Assembly: GCA_964485455.1 (NCBI GenBank) | Contig: CAZAJU010000058.1 | Span: forward strand, 1-12,944 | From: Tissierella_B sp964485455 | Lineage (GTDB): Bacteria; Bacillota; Clostridia; Tissierellales; Tissierellaceae | DNA: 12,944 nucleotides | Direction of reading: 5' to 3' | Part shown: in pieces, positions 1 through 4,207 of the stretch | Layout of the letters: each line of letters begins with the position of its first letter | Numbering within the stretch: the first letter of the stretch is position 1 | Position numbers and translations under genes: made by a program | The notes under the pieces: generated by a model | What the model saw: the letters and a program-made list of their open reading frames with translations, nothing else | Databases searched by the model: none | Told to the model about the DNA's origin: nothing

Positions 1-95
1 TCACACCGATAGCAATCGAAGAAGGATTAAGATTCGCGATTCGTGAAGGTGGAAGAACTGTAGGATCAGGCGTTGTAACTAAAGTTTACGAATAA
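1..95 (+). CDS. tuf: Elongation factor Tu, C-terminal end (partial)
   Basis: Only the last 30 complete codons are present, read from base 3 to the TAA at 93-95. They give TPIAIEEGLRFAIREGGRTV followed by GSGVVTKVYE, which is the end of domain 3 of the GTPase that carries aminoacyl-tRNA to the ribosome. The IREGGRTVGSGVV block is almost invariant in bacterial EF-Tu. The very last residues, TKVYE, are less conserved. The 5' part lies outside the window. A tuf copy directly before rpmG and secE is typical of Clostridia; a second copy after fusA is common in this group but cannot be seen here. A terminator follows directly. Confidence 0.95.
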   Translation, partial: TPIAIEEGLRFAIREGGRTVGSGVVTKVYE

Positions 96-102
96 TAAAA
101 TA

Positions 103-136
103 AGGGGAGGGGAATCCTCCCCTGAATTGATTTTTT
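103..136 (+). terminator. Rho-independent terminator after tuf
   Basis: An 8-bp perfect GC-rich stem, AGGGGAGG (103-110) with CCTCCCCT (116-123), encloses a five-base loop. Six T (131-136) follow after a seven-base gap. The gap before the T run is longer than ideal, so termination may be partial. It lies 7 bases after the tuf stop codon. Confidence 0.7.
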
Positions 137-192
137 ACTATAGATAGGCAAGTTCTGCTATTTAGCTCTATTTTATAACTTTCAGTCGATTG
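131..192. repeat. Copy A of a short intergenic repeat-like motif
   Basis: The segment 131-156 aligns without gaps to 3841-3866, the tail of the terminator after rplL, with 21 of 26 positions identical by eye, including the shared core ATAGGnAAGTTCT. Similarity continues more weakly to about 192, ending in ACTTTC. Here the inverted arm is degenerate (AAGTT at 150-154 with AACTT at 177-181). The function is unknown; part of the match is the T run of the terminator. Confidence 0.4.
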
Positions 193-196
193 GCAA

Positions 197-236
197 AAAA
201 ATAGCTCTACTTAATATTCCTTTAGAAGCTATTTTT
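197..236. repeat. 10-bp inverted repeat in the tuf-rpmG gap
   Basis: AAAAATAGCT (197-206) is perfectly complementary to AGCTATTTTT (227-236) across a 20-base loop. It ends just before the rpmG promoter -35 box at 238. Read on the + strand it resembles an AT-rich terminator with a T5 tail, so it could be a second stop for tuf readthrough. It could also be part of the repeat-like sequence just upstream. Confidence 0.4.
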
Positions 237-237
237 A

Positions 238-266
238 TTGACATAAATTTTATTTTGTGATAGTTT
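238..266 (+). promoter_or_regulatory. Promoter for rpmG-secE-nusG-rplKA
   Basis: A perfect -35 box TTGACA (238-243) is followed by a 17-base spacer ending in TGa and a -10 box TAGTTT (261-266). The -10 hexamer is weak, but TG at 258-259 makes it an extended -10. The start site is predicted near 273. It is the only good sigma-A promoter seen before rpmG, and no equally good one appears until 2667. Confidence 0.6.
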
Positions 267-297
267 ATATTAGTGGTATTGTTAATAGTGGAGTGTT

Positions 298-339
298 ATG
301 CCCAAAAACAACTTGGATTTATATATTTGGGTGATATAG
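298..339 (+). CDS. Possible 13-codon leader peptide before rpmG
   Basis: ATG at 298 opens a reading frame for MPKNNLDLYIWVI and stops at 337-339, where the TAG overlaps the rpmG ribosome binding site (338-345). GGAG at 290-293 could serve as its own site, but the 4-base spacing is short. The frame covers a possible stem, CCCAAA (301-306) with TTTGGG (326-331), so translating it would open that stem and free the rpmG site. This is speculative, and random occurrence is quite possible. Confidence 0.2.
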   Translation: MPKNNLDLYIWVI

Positions 340-351
340 GAGGTGTTTTTA

Positions 352-501
352 ATGAGAGATAGAATTATCTTGGCTTGTACAGAGTGTAAACAAAGAAATT
401 ATACAACTAAGAAGAATAAGAAGAATACTACTGAAAGAGTAGAGTTAAAGAAGTTTTGTAAATTCTGCAAAACCCATACATCTCATAAAGAAACAAAGTA
501 G
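352..501 (+). CDS. rpmG: 50S ribosomal protein L33, zinc-binding form
   Basis: A 49-residue basic protein beginning MRDRIILACTECKQRNYTT. It belongs to the large ribosomal subunit near the E site. The two CxxC pairs (Cys9/Cys12 and Cys36/Cys39) form the zinc ribbon, so this is the zinc-binding rather than the zinc-free paralogue. The length is normal for L33. The start is fixed by a near-perfect binding site AGGAGGTG (338-345) six bases before the ATG. It is too short for many gene finders but unmistakable in sequence and in position before secE. In some Firmicutes a zinc-free L33 paralogue is made under zinc limitation; no sign of zinc control is visible here. Confidence 0.95.
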   Translation: MRDRIILACTECKQRNYTTKKNKKNTTERVELKKFCKFCKTHTSHKETK

Positions 502-533
502 TAAACTGAGAAAGACTCGTTGCCGCAGTGTGA

Positions 534-553
534 AACAATTGCATGCAATTGTT
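534..553. repeat. 20-base perfect palindrome between rpmG and secE
   Basis: AACAATTGCATGCAATTGTT is fully self-complementary. In RNA it could fold into a 7- to 8-bp hairpin with a small GCAU-type loop; in DNA it could be an operator-like dyad. It has no T run and so is not a terminator. It lies 33 bases after rpmG and 46 before the secE start, in the spot where some relatives carry a tRNA gene; none is present here. Confidence 0.6.
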
Positions 554-599
554 GATCTTGCTGTAAGGTTAAATACGATTAGTTAAGGATGTGAAATTA

Positions 600-815
600 G
601 TGACAACAAATACTAATACTAATACTGTTACGACTAAGGAAAAACTGACTACGTATATTAGAGGGGTTAAGGCAGAAACTAAAAAAGTAATATGGCCTAA
701 TAAGAAAGAATTGGTAAGTTATACAGGCGTTGTTATTTTAATTAGTGCAATTGTTGCATTGATCGTATATGTGATAGACCTTGGTTTAAATCAAGTATTA
801 TCATTAATTTTTTAG
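600..815 (+). CDS. secE: Preprotein translocase subunit SecE
   Basis: A 71-residue membrane protein, the single-span bacterial form of SecE, which clamps and stabilises the SecY channel of the Sec translocon. After a Thr/Asn-rich N-terminus comes an amphipathic stretch ending in the family signature KKVIWPNKKELVSYTGVV (about 28-45), then one hydrophobic span (about 43-62). An in-frame GTG at 591 would lengthen it by three residues, but that codon lies inside the likely binding site AAGGATGTGA (585-594). GTG at 600 has proper spacing and is preferred. The AATACT hexamer occurs three times in a row (607-624) and encodes the NTNTNT stretch, a small tandem expansion. It is co-transcribed with nusG, as in most bacteria. 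Confidence 0.93.
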   Translation: MTTNTNTNTVTTKEKLTTYIRGVKAETKKVIWPNKKELVSYTGVVILISAIVALIVYVIDLGLNQVLSLIF

Positions 816-822
816 TGAACAA

Positions 823-854
823 GGGAGGGAAGGGCCGTTGGTCCCTGCATTATG
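823..854 (+). promoter_or_regulatory. nusG ribosome binding site with an intervening hairpin
   Basis: The purine-rich site GGGAGGGAA (823-831) is 24 bases from ATG 852, too far by itself. Between them GGGCC (832-836) can pair with GGTCC (840-844) around a GTT loop. Folding these 13 bases out leaves about 10 bases between GGAGG and the ATG, a normal spacing. The start at 852 therefore probably depends on this small stem. Confidence 0.45.
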
Positions 855-1403
855 ATGGATAATGACATAGGTAGAGATAAGAGGGCTATGGAAGCCAAAT
901 GGTACGTAGTCCATACTTATTCAGGTCATGAAAACAAAGTTAAGGCGAACCTTGAGAAGATGGTAGAAAACAGGGGCATGAAAGACGATATTTTCGAGAT
1001 TGCAGTCCCTACTGAAGAATATATGGATACCAAATCTGGGAAAAAGAAACTTAAAGAAAGAAAGATGTTTCCTGGGTATGTGCTTGTAAAGATGATTATT
1101 AATGATGAATCATGGTATCTTGTAAGAAATACCAGAGGAGTAACAGGGTTTGTAGGACCAGCATCGAAGCCTATTCCACTTTCAGACGCAGAAGTTAAGG
1201 CTTTAGGTGTTCAGGAAACAATATTGCCTCCAGTAGACTTTAAGGTTAAAGATGTTGTTAAAGTAATATCTGGACCATTTGAAAGCTTTATTGGCACTAT
1301 TGAAAGCCTAAGCATGGAAAAAAGAAAGATAAAAGTATTTGTTTCTATGTTTGGAAGAGAAACTTTAGTTGAATTAGATTTTGAACAAGTAGAAAAGATT
1401 TAG
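852..1403 (+). CDS. nusG: Transcription termination/antitermination factor NusG
   Basis: 183 residues from ATG 852. NusG binds the beta' clamp of RNA polymerase and modulates pausing, termination and coupling to translation. The NGN domain begins at KWYVVHTYSGHENKV (about residue 16) and contains the conserved MFPGYVLVKM block. The C-terminal KOW domain (about 128-183) contains VISGPFESFIGTIESL. Family members usually start with a few residues before WYVVHTYSG. An ATG at 888 would give that length (171 residues), but its only purine tract, GAGGG (881-885), is two bases away. ATG 852 or 855 fits the upstream site if a hairpin is folded out. The N-terminus is thus uncertain by up to 12 residues; the identity is not. 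Confidence 0.95.
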   Translation: MMDNDIGRDKRAMEAKWYVVHTYSGHENKVKANLEKMVENRGMKDDIFEIAVPTEEYMDTKSGKKKLKERKMFPGYVLVKMIINDESWYLVRNTRGVTGFVGPASKPIPLSDAEVKALGVQETILPPVDFKVKDVVKVISGPFESFIGTIESLSMEKRKIKVFVSMFGRETLVELDFEQVEKI

Positions 1404-1441
1404 TTTTATTAAGCATTTGCTTTTTAAATAGATTTATGTAA

Positions 1442-1468
1442 GTGGGAGGGATTATCCCGCTAAACCAC
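1442..1468 (+). promoter_or_regulatory. Ribosomal protein L1 binding site mimic before rplK
   Basis: GTGG (1442-1445) pairs with CCAC (1465-1468), and GGGA (1448-1451) with TCCC (1455-1458). The two stems are separated by an internal loop of GA against GCTAAA. This is the layout of the L1-stalk helix of 23S rRNA, which carries GUGGGAG on one strand and AAAUACCAC on the other. L1 is known to repress rplK-rplA by binding such a mimic. The site ends 8 bases before the rplK binding site (1477-1486). Confidence 0.65.
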
Positions 1469-1492
1469 ATTTTATTGAGGAGGTGGAAGTTC

Positions 1493-1918
1493 ATGGCGAA
1501 AAAAGTCATAGCTTTAGTTAAGTTACAAATTCCAGCTGGTAAAGCAACTCCAGCACCACCTGTAGGTACAGCATTAGGACCTCATGGAGTTAACATCATG
1601 CAATTCACAAAAGAGTTCAATGCAAAAACTGCAGATCAAGCAGGCTTGATAATACCAGTAGTTCTTACTGTATATCAAGATAGATCCTTTACATTCATTA
1701 CTAAGACACCACCGGTGCCAGTATTGATTAAAAAGGCTTTAGGAATTGAATCAGGTTCTAAAGAGCCAAACAAGAAGAAAGTAGCAAAATTATCCCAAGC
1801 TAAGTTAAGAGAAATTGCAGAGACTAAAATGCCAGATTTAAATGCAGGTTCTATAGAAGCTGCTATGAGCATGGTAGCAGGTACTGCAAGAAGTATGGGA
1901 GTAGAAGTAGAACAATAA
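1493..1918 (+). CDS. rplK: 50S ribosomal protein L11
   Basis: 141 residues from ATG 1493, exactly the usual length of L11, with the site GAGGAGGTGG (1477-1486) before it. An upstream in-frame GTG at 1442 is ruled out because it would translate the L1-binding hairpin and add 17 unconserved residues. L11 sits at the base of the GTPase-associated stalk on 23S rRNA, the target region of thiopeptides such as thiostrepton. The N-terminal domain shows the proline-rich block QIPAGKATPAPPVGTALGP (about 12-30) and GVNIMQFTKEFNA. The C-terminal RNA-binding domain includes KTPPVPVLIKKALG and ends in AGTARSMGVEVEQ. All expected motifs are intact. Confidence 0.97.
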   Translation: MAKKVIALVKLQIPAGKATPAPPVGTALGPHGVNIMQFTKEFNAKTADQAGLIIPVVLTVYQDRSFTFITKTPPVPVLIKKALGIESGSKEPNKKKVAKLSQAKLREIAETKMPDLNAGSIEAAMSMVAGTARSMGVEVEQ

Positions 1919-1923
1919 GTATA

Positions 1924-1952
1924 GTGGGAGAATTTATTTTCGTTAATACCAC
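1924..1952 (+). promoter_or_regulatory. Second L1 binding site mimic, abutting the rplA ribosome binding site
   Basis: GTGG (1924-1927) pairs with CCAC (1949-1952), with GA opposite GTTAATA in the internal loop and a short inner stem GAA (1930-1932) with TTC (1939-1941). The right strand AATACCAC matches 23S rRNA even more closely than the rplK copy. The stem ends directly against AAGGAGG (1953-1959), so bound L1 would block rplA initiation. Confidence 0.6.
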
Positions 1953-1967
1953 AAGGAGGTTAAGTAA

Positions 1968-2666
1968 ATGCCAAAAAGAGGTAAAAATTATCAAGATAGT
2001 GTAAAGCTATTTGATAAGTCAAAACTATATGATGCTAATGAAGCAATTGAATTAGCTATTCAAACTTCAAAGGCGAAATTCGATGAGACTATCGAATTAT
2101 CAGCAAGATTAGGTGTTGATTCAAGACATGCTGACCAACAAGTAAGAGGAGCTGTTGTATTACCACATGGTACTGGTAAGACAAAGAGAGTTCTTGTTAT
2201 TGCCAAAGGAGATAAAGTAACTGAAGCTCAAGAAGCTGGTGCTGATTTCGTTGGTGGAGATGAAATGGTAGCAAGAATTCAACAAGAAGGCTGGATGGAT
2301 TTTGATGTAGTAGTTGCAACTCCAGATATGATGGGTGTTGTAGGTAGAATAGGTAGAGTGTTAGGACCTAAGGGATTAATGCCAAACCCTAAGTCCGGTA
2401 CAGTAACATTTGATGTTGCTAACGCAATCAATGAAATCAAAGCTGGTAAAGTTGAATATAGAGTAGATAAACAAAACATTGTTCACGTTCCTATAGGAAA
2501 GGCATCCTTTGGTGCAGAAAAATTACAAGAGAATTTTGATTCACTAATAAGTGCTTTAATTAAAGCTAAGCCAGCTGCTTCAAAAGGTAAATATTTGAAG
2601 TCAGTTGTACTATCAAGTACTATGGGTCCTGGAATTAAAATAAATTCAGCAAAGTTAACTGATTAG
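1968..2666 (+). CDS. rplA: 50S ribosomal protein L1
   Basis: 232 residues, normal for L1, from an ATG eight bases after AAGGAGG. L1 forms the mobile stalk that helps move deacylated tRNA out of the E site and acts as a translational repressor of its own operon. The sequence has the conserved ELSARLGVDSRHADQQVRG region, the RVLGPKGLMPNPKSGTV block in domain II, and the C-terminal TMGPGIKIN signature. The gene follows rplK at 49 bases, a gap filled almost wholly by an L1-site mimic. The codons of its stop region run directly into the next promoter, whose -35 box begins at the base after the TAG. Confidence 0.97.
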   Translation: MPKRGKNYQDSVKLFDKSKLYDANEAIELAIQTSKAKFDETIELSARLGVDSRHADQQVRGAVVLPHGTGKTKRVLVIAKGDKVTEAQEAGADFVGGDEMVARIQQEGWMDFDVVVATPDMMGVVGRIGRVLGPKGLMPNPKSGTVTFDVANAINEIKAGKVEYRVDKQNIVHVPIGKASFGAEKLQENFDSLISALIKAKPAASKGKYLKSVVLSSTMGPGIKINSAKLTD

Positions 2667-2695
2667 TTGACAAATAAAGAAATAATTGATATACT
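2667..2695 (+). promoter_or_regulatory. Promoter for rplJ-rplL
   Basis: TTGACA (2667-2672) begins directly after the rplA stop codon. A 17-base spacer ending in TGa leads to TATACT (2690-2695), which has an extended -10. Five of six -10 bases and all -35 bases match the sigma-A consensus. The predicted start near 2702 would place the L10 leader at the very 5' end of the transcript. Confidence 0.8.
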
Positions 2696-2702
2696 AACAA
2701 AG

Positions 2703-2836
2703 TTAAATAAATAGGTAACCGTAGACAGTAGGGACCAAATGGTTTAAATACCCTACCGAGGTGAGTTCTAATTTGAAATTAGGGTCTCTTCGTGTCTACG
2801 TAAGGGGCCTTTATTTATACTCGTTATATCTGGGAG
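2703..2836 (+). ncRNA. L10-type ribosomal protein leader RNA
   Basis: The outer stem is CGTAGACA (2720-2727) with TGTCTACG (2793-2800). Inside are one arm, GTAGGG (2728-2733) with CCCTAC (2751-2756), and a second arm, GAG (2758-2760) with CTC (2786-2788) topped by CTAATT (2768-2773) with AATTAG (2777-2782). This three-way layout before rplJ is that of the known L10 leader, bound by the L10-(L7/L12) complex to limit its own synthesis. A rival stem, AGGGTCTC (2781-2788) with GGGGCCTT (about 2804-2811) using three wobble pairs, excludes the outer stem. It is followed by a T-rich TTATTTAT, so control by attenuation is conceivable. Confidence 0.75.
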
Positions 2837-2845
2837 GTGAATGAT

Positions 2846-3373
2846 TTGAAAGAAGAAACTCTTAAGGTAAAAAGTCAGAACGTTGAAGAGATTAAAGAGA
2901 AGATAGCAAAAGCTCAATCTATCGTTCTTGTTGACTACAGAGGATTAGACGTAGAGCAGCTTACTGAATTGAGAAGCCAATATAGAAAAGCTGGTGTTGA
3001 TTATAAAGTATATAAGAACACTATGATGAGAATAGCTTTCAAGGATTTAGGGTTGGAAGAGTTCAATCAATTCTTAAAAGGACCGTCAGCAATTGCTTTC
3101 GGTTATGAAGACCCTGTTTCAGCAGCTAAAATTACTGCTGAATTCGCAAAGACTCATGATAAGCTTGAAATCAAAGCAGGTATAGTTGATGGTAAGTTAA
3201 TTGATGTTAAGGGAGTAAATGACTTAGCAGAATTACCACCAAGAGAGGTACTTATTGCTCAAGCACTTGGTGGATTAAATGCACCAATTCAAGGTTTTGC
3301 AAATGTACTTCAAGGTACAATCAGAGGTCTTGCAGTAGTATTAAATGCAATAGCAGAGAAGAAGGCAGCTTAA
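2846..3373 (+). CDS. rplJ: 50S ribosomal protein L10
   Basis: 175 residues if read from TTG 2846. L10 anchors dimers of L7/L12 to the ribosome and, with them, represses its own mRNA. The N-terminal RNA-binding domain shows VEEIKEKIAKAQSIVLVDYRGL and YRKAGVDYKVYKNTMMRIA. The C-terminal helix that carries L7/L12 dimers ends in LNAIAEKKAA. Two starts compete in frame: GTG 2837, which lies inside the binding site GGGAGGTGA (2832-2840), and TTG 2846, which has a good spacing of 8 bases from GGAGG. The latter is preferred. No ATG lies near the expected start. Confidence 0.93.
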   Translation: MKEETLKVKSQNVEEIKEKIAKAQSIVLVDYRGLDVEQLTELRSQYRKAGVDYKVYKNTMMRIAFKDLGLEEFNQFLKGPSAIAFGYEDPVSAAKITAEFAKTHDKLEIKAGIVDGKLIDVKGVNDLAELPPREVLIAQALGGLNAPIQGFANVLQGTIRGLAVVLNAIAEKKAA

Positions 3374-3418
3374 TTAAAGCGGCTTAGAAAATTAAGAAAA
3401 TTTCGGAGGGATATTATA

Positions 3419-3802
3419 ATGGCAAGTGAAAAAGTATTAAGTTTAATTGAAGATGTAAAAAATCTTACAGTATTAGAATTATCTGATTTAGTTAAAGCAT
3501 TAGAAGAAGAATTCGGAGTTAGTGCATCAGCTCCAGCAGCAGTAGCAGTAGCAGCAGGTCCAGCAGCAGCTCCAGCAGCAGCTGAAGAAAAAACTGAATT
3601 CGATGTTGTACTAGCTTCATCAGGTGCAGAAAAGATTAAGGTTATCAAAGTAGTAAGAGAATTAACTGGATTAGGATTAAAAGAAGCTAAAGAAGTAGTT
3701 GATGGAGCTCCTAAGACACTTAAGGAAGGCGCTTCAAAAGAAGAAGCTGAATCAATGAAAGCTAAATTAGAAGAAGTAGGCGCTTCAGTAGAAGTTAAGT
3801 AA
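3419..3802 (+). CDS. rplL: 50S ribosomal protein L7/L12
   Basis: 127 residues, slightly longer than the usual 120-125. L7/L12 dimers form the flexible stalk that recruits and stimulates translational GTPases. The N-terminal dimerisation domain (1-32), the Ala/Pro-rich hinge (about 35-56, many GCA/GCT codons) and the C-terminal domain with EKIKVIKVVRELTGLGLKEA (71-90), the factor-binding surface, are all present. The binding site GGAGGG (3405-3410) precedes the ATG by 8 bases. The gene lies 45 bases after rplJ and shares its leader. A strong terminator follows, so most transcripts from the rplJ promoter should end here. Confidence 0.97.
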   Translation: MASEKVLSLIEDVKNLTVLELSDLVKALEEEFGVSASAPAAVAVAAGPAAAPAAAEEKTEFDVVLASSGAEKIKVIKVVRELTGLGLKEAKEVVDGAPKTLKEGASKEEAESMKAKLEEVGASVEVK

Positions 3803-3815
3803 TTTAAACTTACAG

Positions 3816-3846
3816 AAGACTCTCATTTTGTTGAGAGTCTTTTTTT
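3816..3846 (+). terminator. Strong Rho-independent terminator after rplL
   Basis: AAGACTCTCA (3816-3825) pairs perfectly over 10 bp with TGAGAGTCTT (3832-3841) around a 6-base loop, followed by an unbroken T run to 3846. It separates the rplJL unit from rpoBC. Relatives often rely on partial attenuation at this point; here a fresh promoter downstream suggests more independent control. Confidence 0.9.
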
Positions 3847-3903
3847 ATTACGAATAGGAAAGTTCTACCTTGAATCTTATATAAATAGAACTTTCTATCA
3901 ATG
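3841..3903. repeat. Copy B of the repeat-like motif, with an inverted repeat
   Basis: GAAAGTTCTA (3858-3867) pairs with TAGAACTTTC (3886-3895) over 10 bp. After a bulged G, ATA (3854-3856) also pairs with TAT (3896-3898). The left arm and the preceding T run align with 131-156 near tuf. The sequence ATTACGAATAGGAAA (3847-3861) recurs with one change at 3950-3964. There is no T run after the hairpin, so it is not a second terminator. Confidence 0.5.
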
Positions 3904-3923
3904 AGTAACAAGAAATGCTACAT

Positions 3924-3970
3924 CTAACGCTTCGTTAGAAGCTTTTCTTATTATGAATAGGAAATTTTTC
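3924..3970. repeat. Copy C (partial) of the repeat-like motif with a small hairpin
   Basis: GCTTC (3929-3933) can pair with GAAGC (3938-3942), followed by TTTT. CTAACG (3924-3929) with CGTTAG (3933-3938) is a rival fold. Then comes ATTATGAATAGGAAA (3950-3964), 14 of 15 identical to 3847-3861. The order of hairpin, T-rich run and GAATAGGAAA repeats that of copy B, 103 bases upstream, as though a module had been duplicated. It may act as a weak second terminator. Confidence 0.35.
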
Positions 3971-4043
3971 ATGAATGGAATCAATGAAATATAAGTAGAG
4001 AATAGTTTTTCTTTCTGTAAGAAATATTTATTTAGGAAATATG

Positions 4044-4075
4044 TTGACAGGCTTGAACTGATGTGGTAGTATAAT
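4044..4075 (+). promoter_or_regulatory. Promoter for rpoB-rpoC
   Basis: A perfect TTGACA (4044-4049) is followed after 17 bases by TAGTAT (4067-4072) with an extended TGg at 4064-4066. A perfect TATAAT overlaps at 4070-4075 but with a 20-base spacer. The first reading matches the design of the other promoters here. The start site is predicted at about 4079-4082, giving a leader of roughly 125 bases. Confidence 0.8.
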
Positions 4076-4095
4076 ATATTGCATAATATTGTAAA

Positions 4096-4182
4096 ATTGC
4101 CTTGTTGTATAAAGTTTTTATAGTAAGGCAATATTATTAAATAATTGAAAAGAATTACCAAAAGCAATGCTTTTGGAATTTT
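4096..4182 (+). promoter_or_regulatory. Two leader hairpins before rpoB
   Basis: Hairpin 1 is ATTGCCTT (4096-4103) with AAGGCAAT (4125-4132), extended inside by TATAAA (4108-4113) with TTTATA (4117-4122). Hairpin 2 is CCAAAAGC (4158-4165) with GCTTTTGG (4169-4176). Beyond a bulged A, AGAATT (4151-4156) can pair with AATTTT (4177-4182). The second ends nine bases before the rpoB binding site (4191-4199). It has a T-rich flank, so it could act as a weak attenuator. Together with the terminator, repeat copies and promoter, these account for most of the 405-base gap between rplL and rpoB. Confidence 0.5.
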
Positions 4183-4207
4183 AGTTTAATAAGGGGTGAA
4201 TTTTTAC

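Noticed and set aside
552..579. Promoter for secE (TTGATC, 16 bases, TACGAT)
   Set aside because: Both boxes match only 4 of 6, the spacing is off, and the upstream promoter at 238 is sufficient.
502..599. A tRNA gene between rpmG and secE, as found in some relatives
   Set aside because: No T-arm consensus (GGTTCRANTCC), no cloverleaf stems and no CCA end could be found.
1411..1425. Terminator after nusG (AAGC-ATTT-GCTT followed by T)
   Set aside because: The stem is only 4-5 bp, too weak to call, and the genes on either side are normally co-transcribed.
3853..3898. Resemblance of GAATAGGAA to a recombinase (FRT-like) arm
   Set aside because: The shared string is short, the second arm and spacer do not match, and no recombinase is nearby.
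3898..4167. An 89-codon open frame on the - strand between rplL and rpoB
   Set aside because: It has no convincing ribosome binding site, covers the + strand rpoB promoter and leader hairpin, and has the skewed Phe/Leu/Ile/Tyr make-up expected of AT-rich noncoding DNA.
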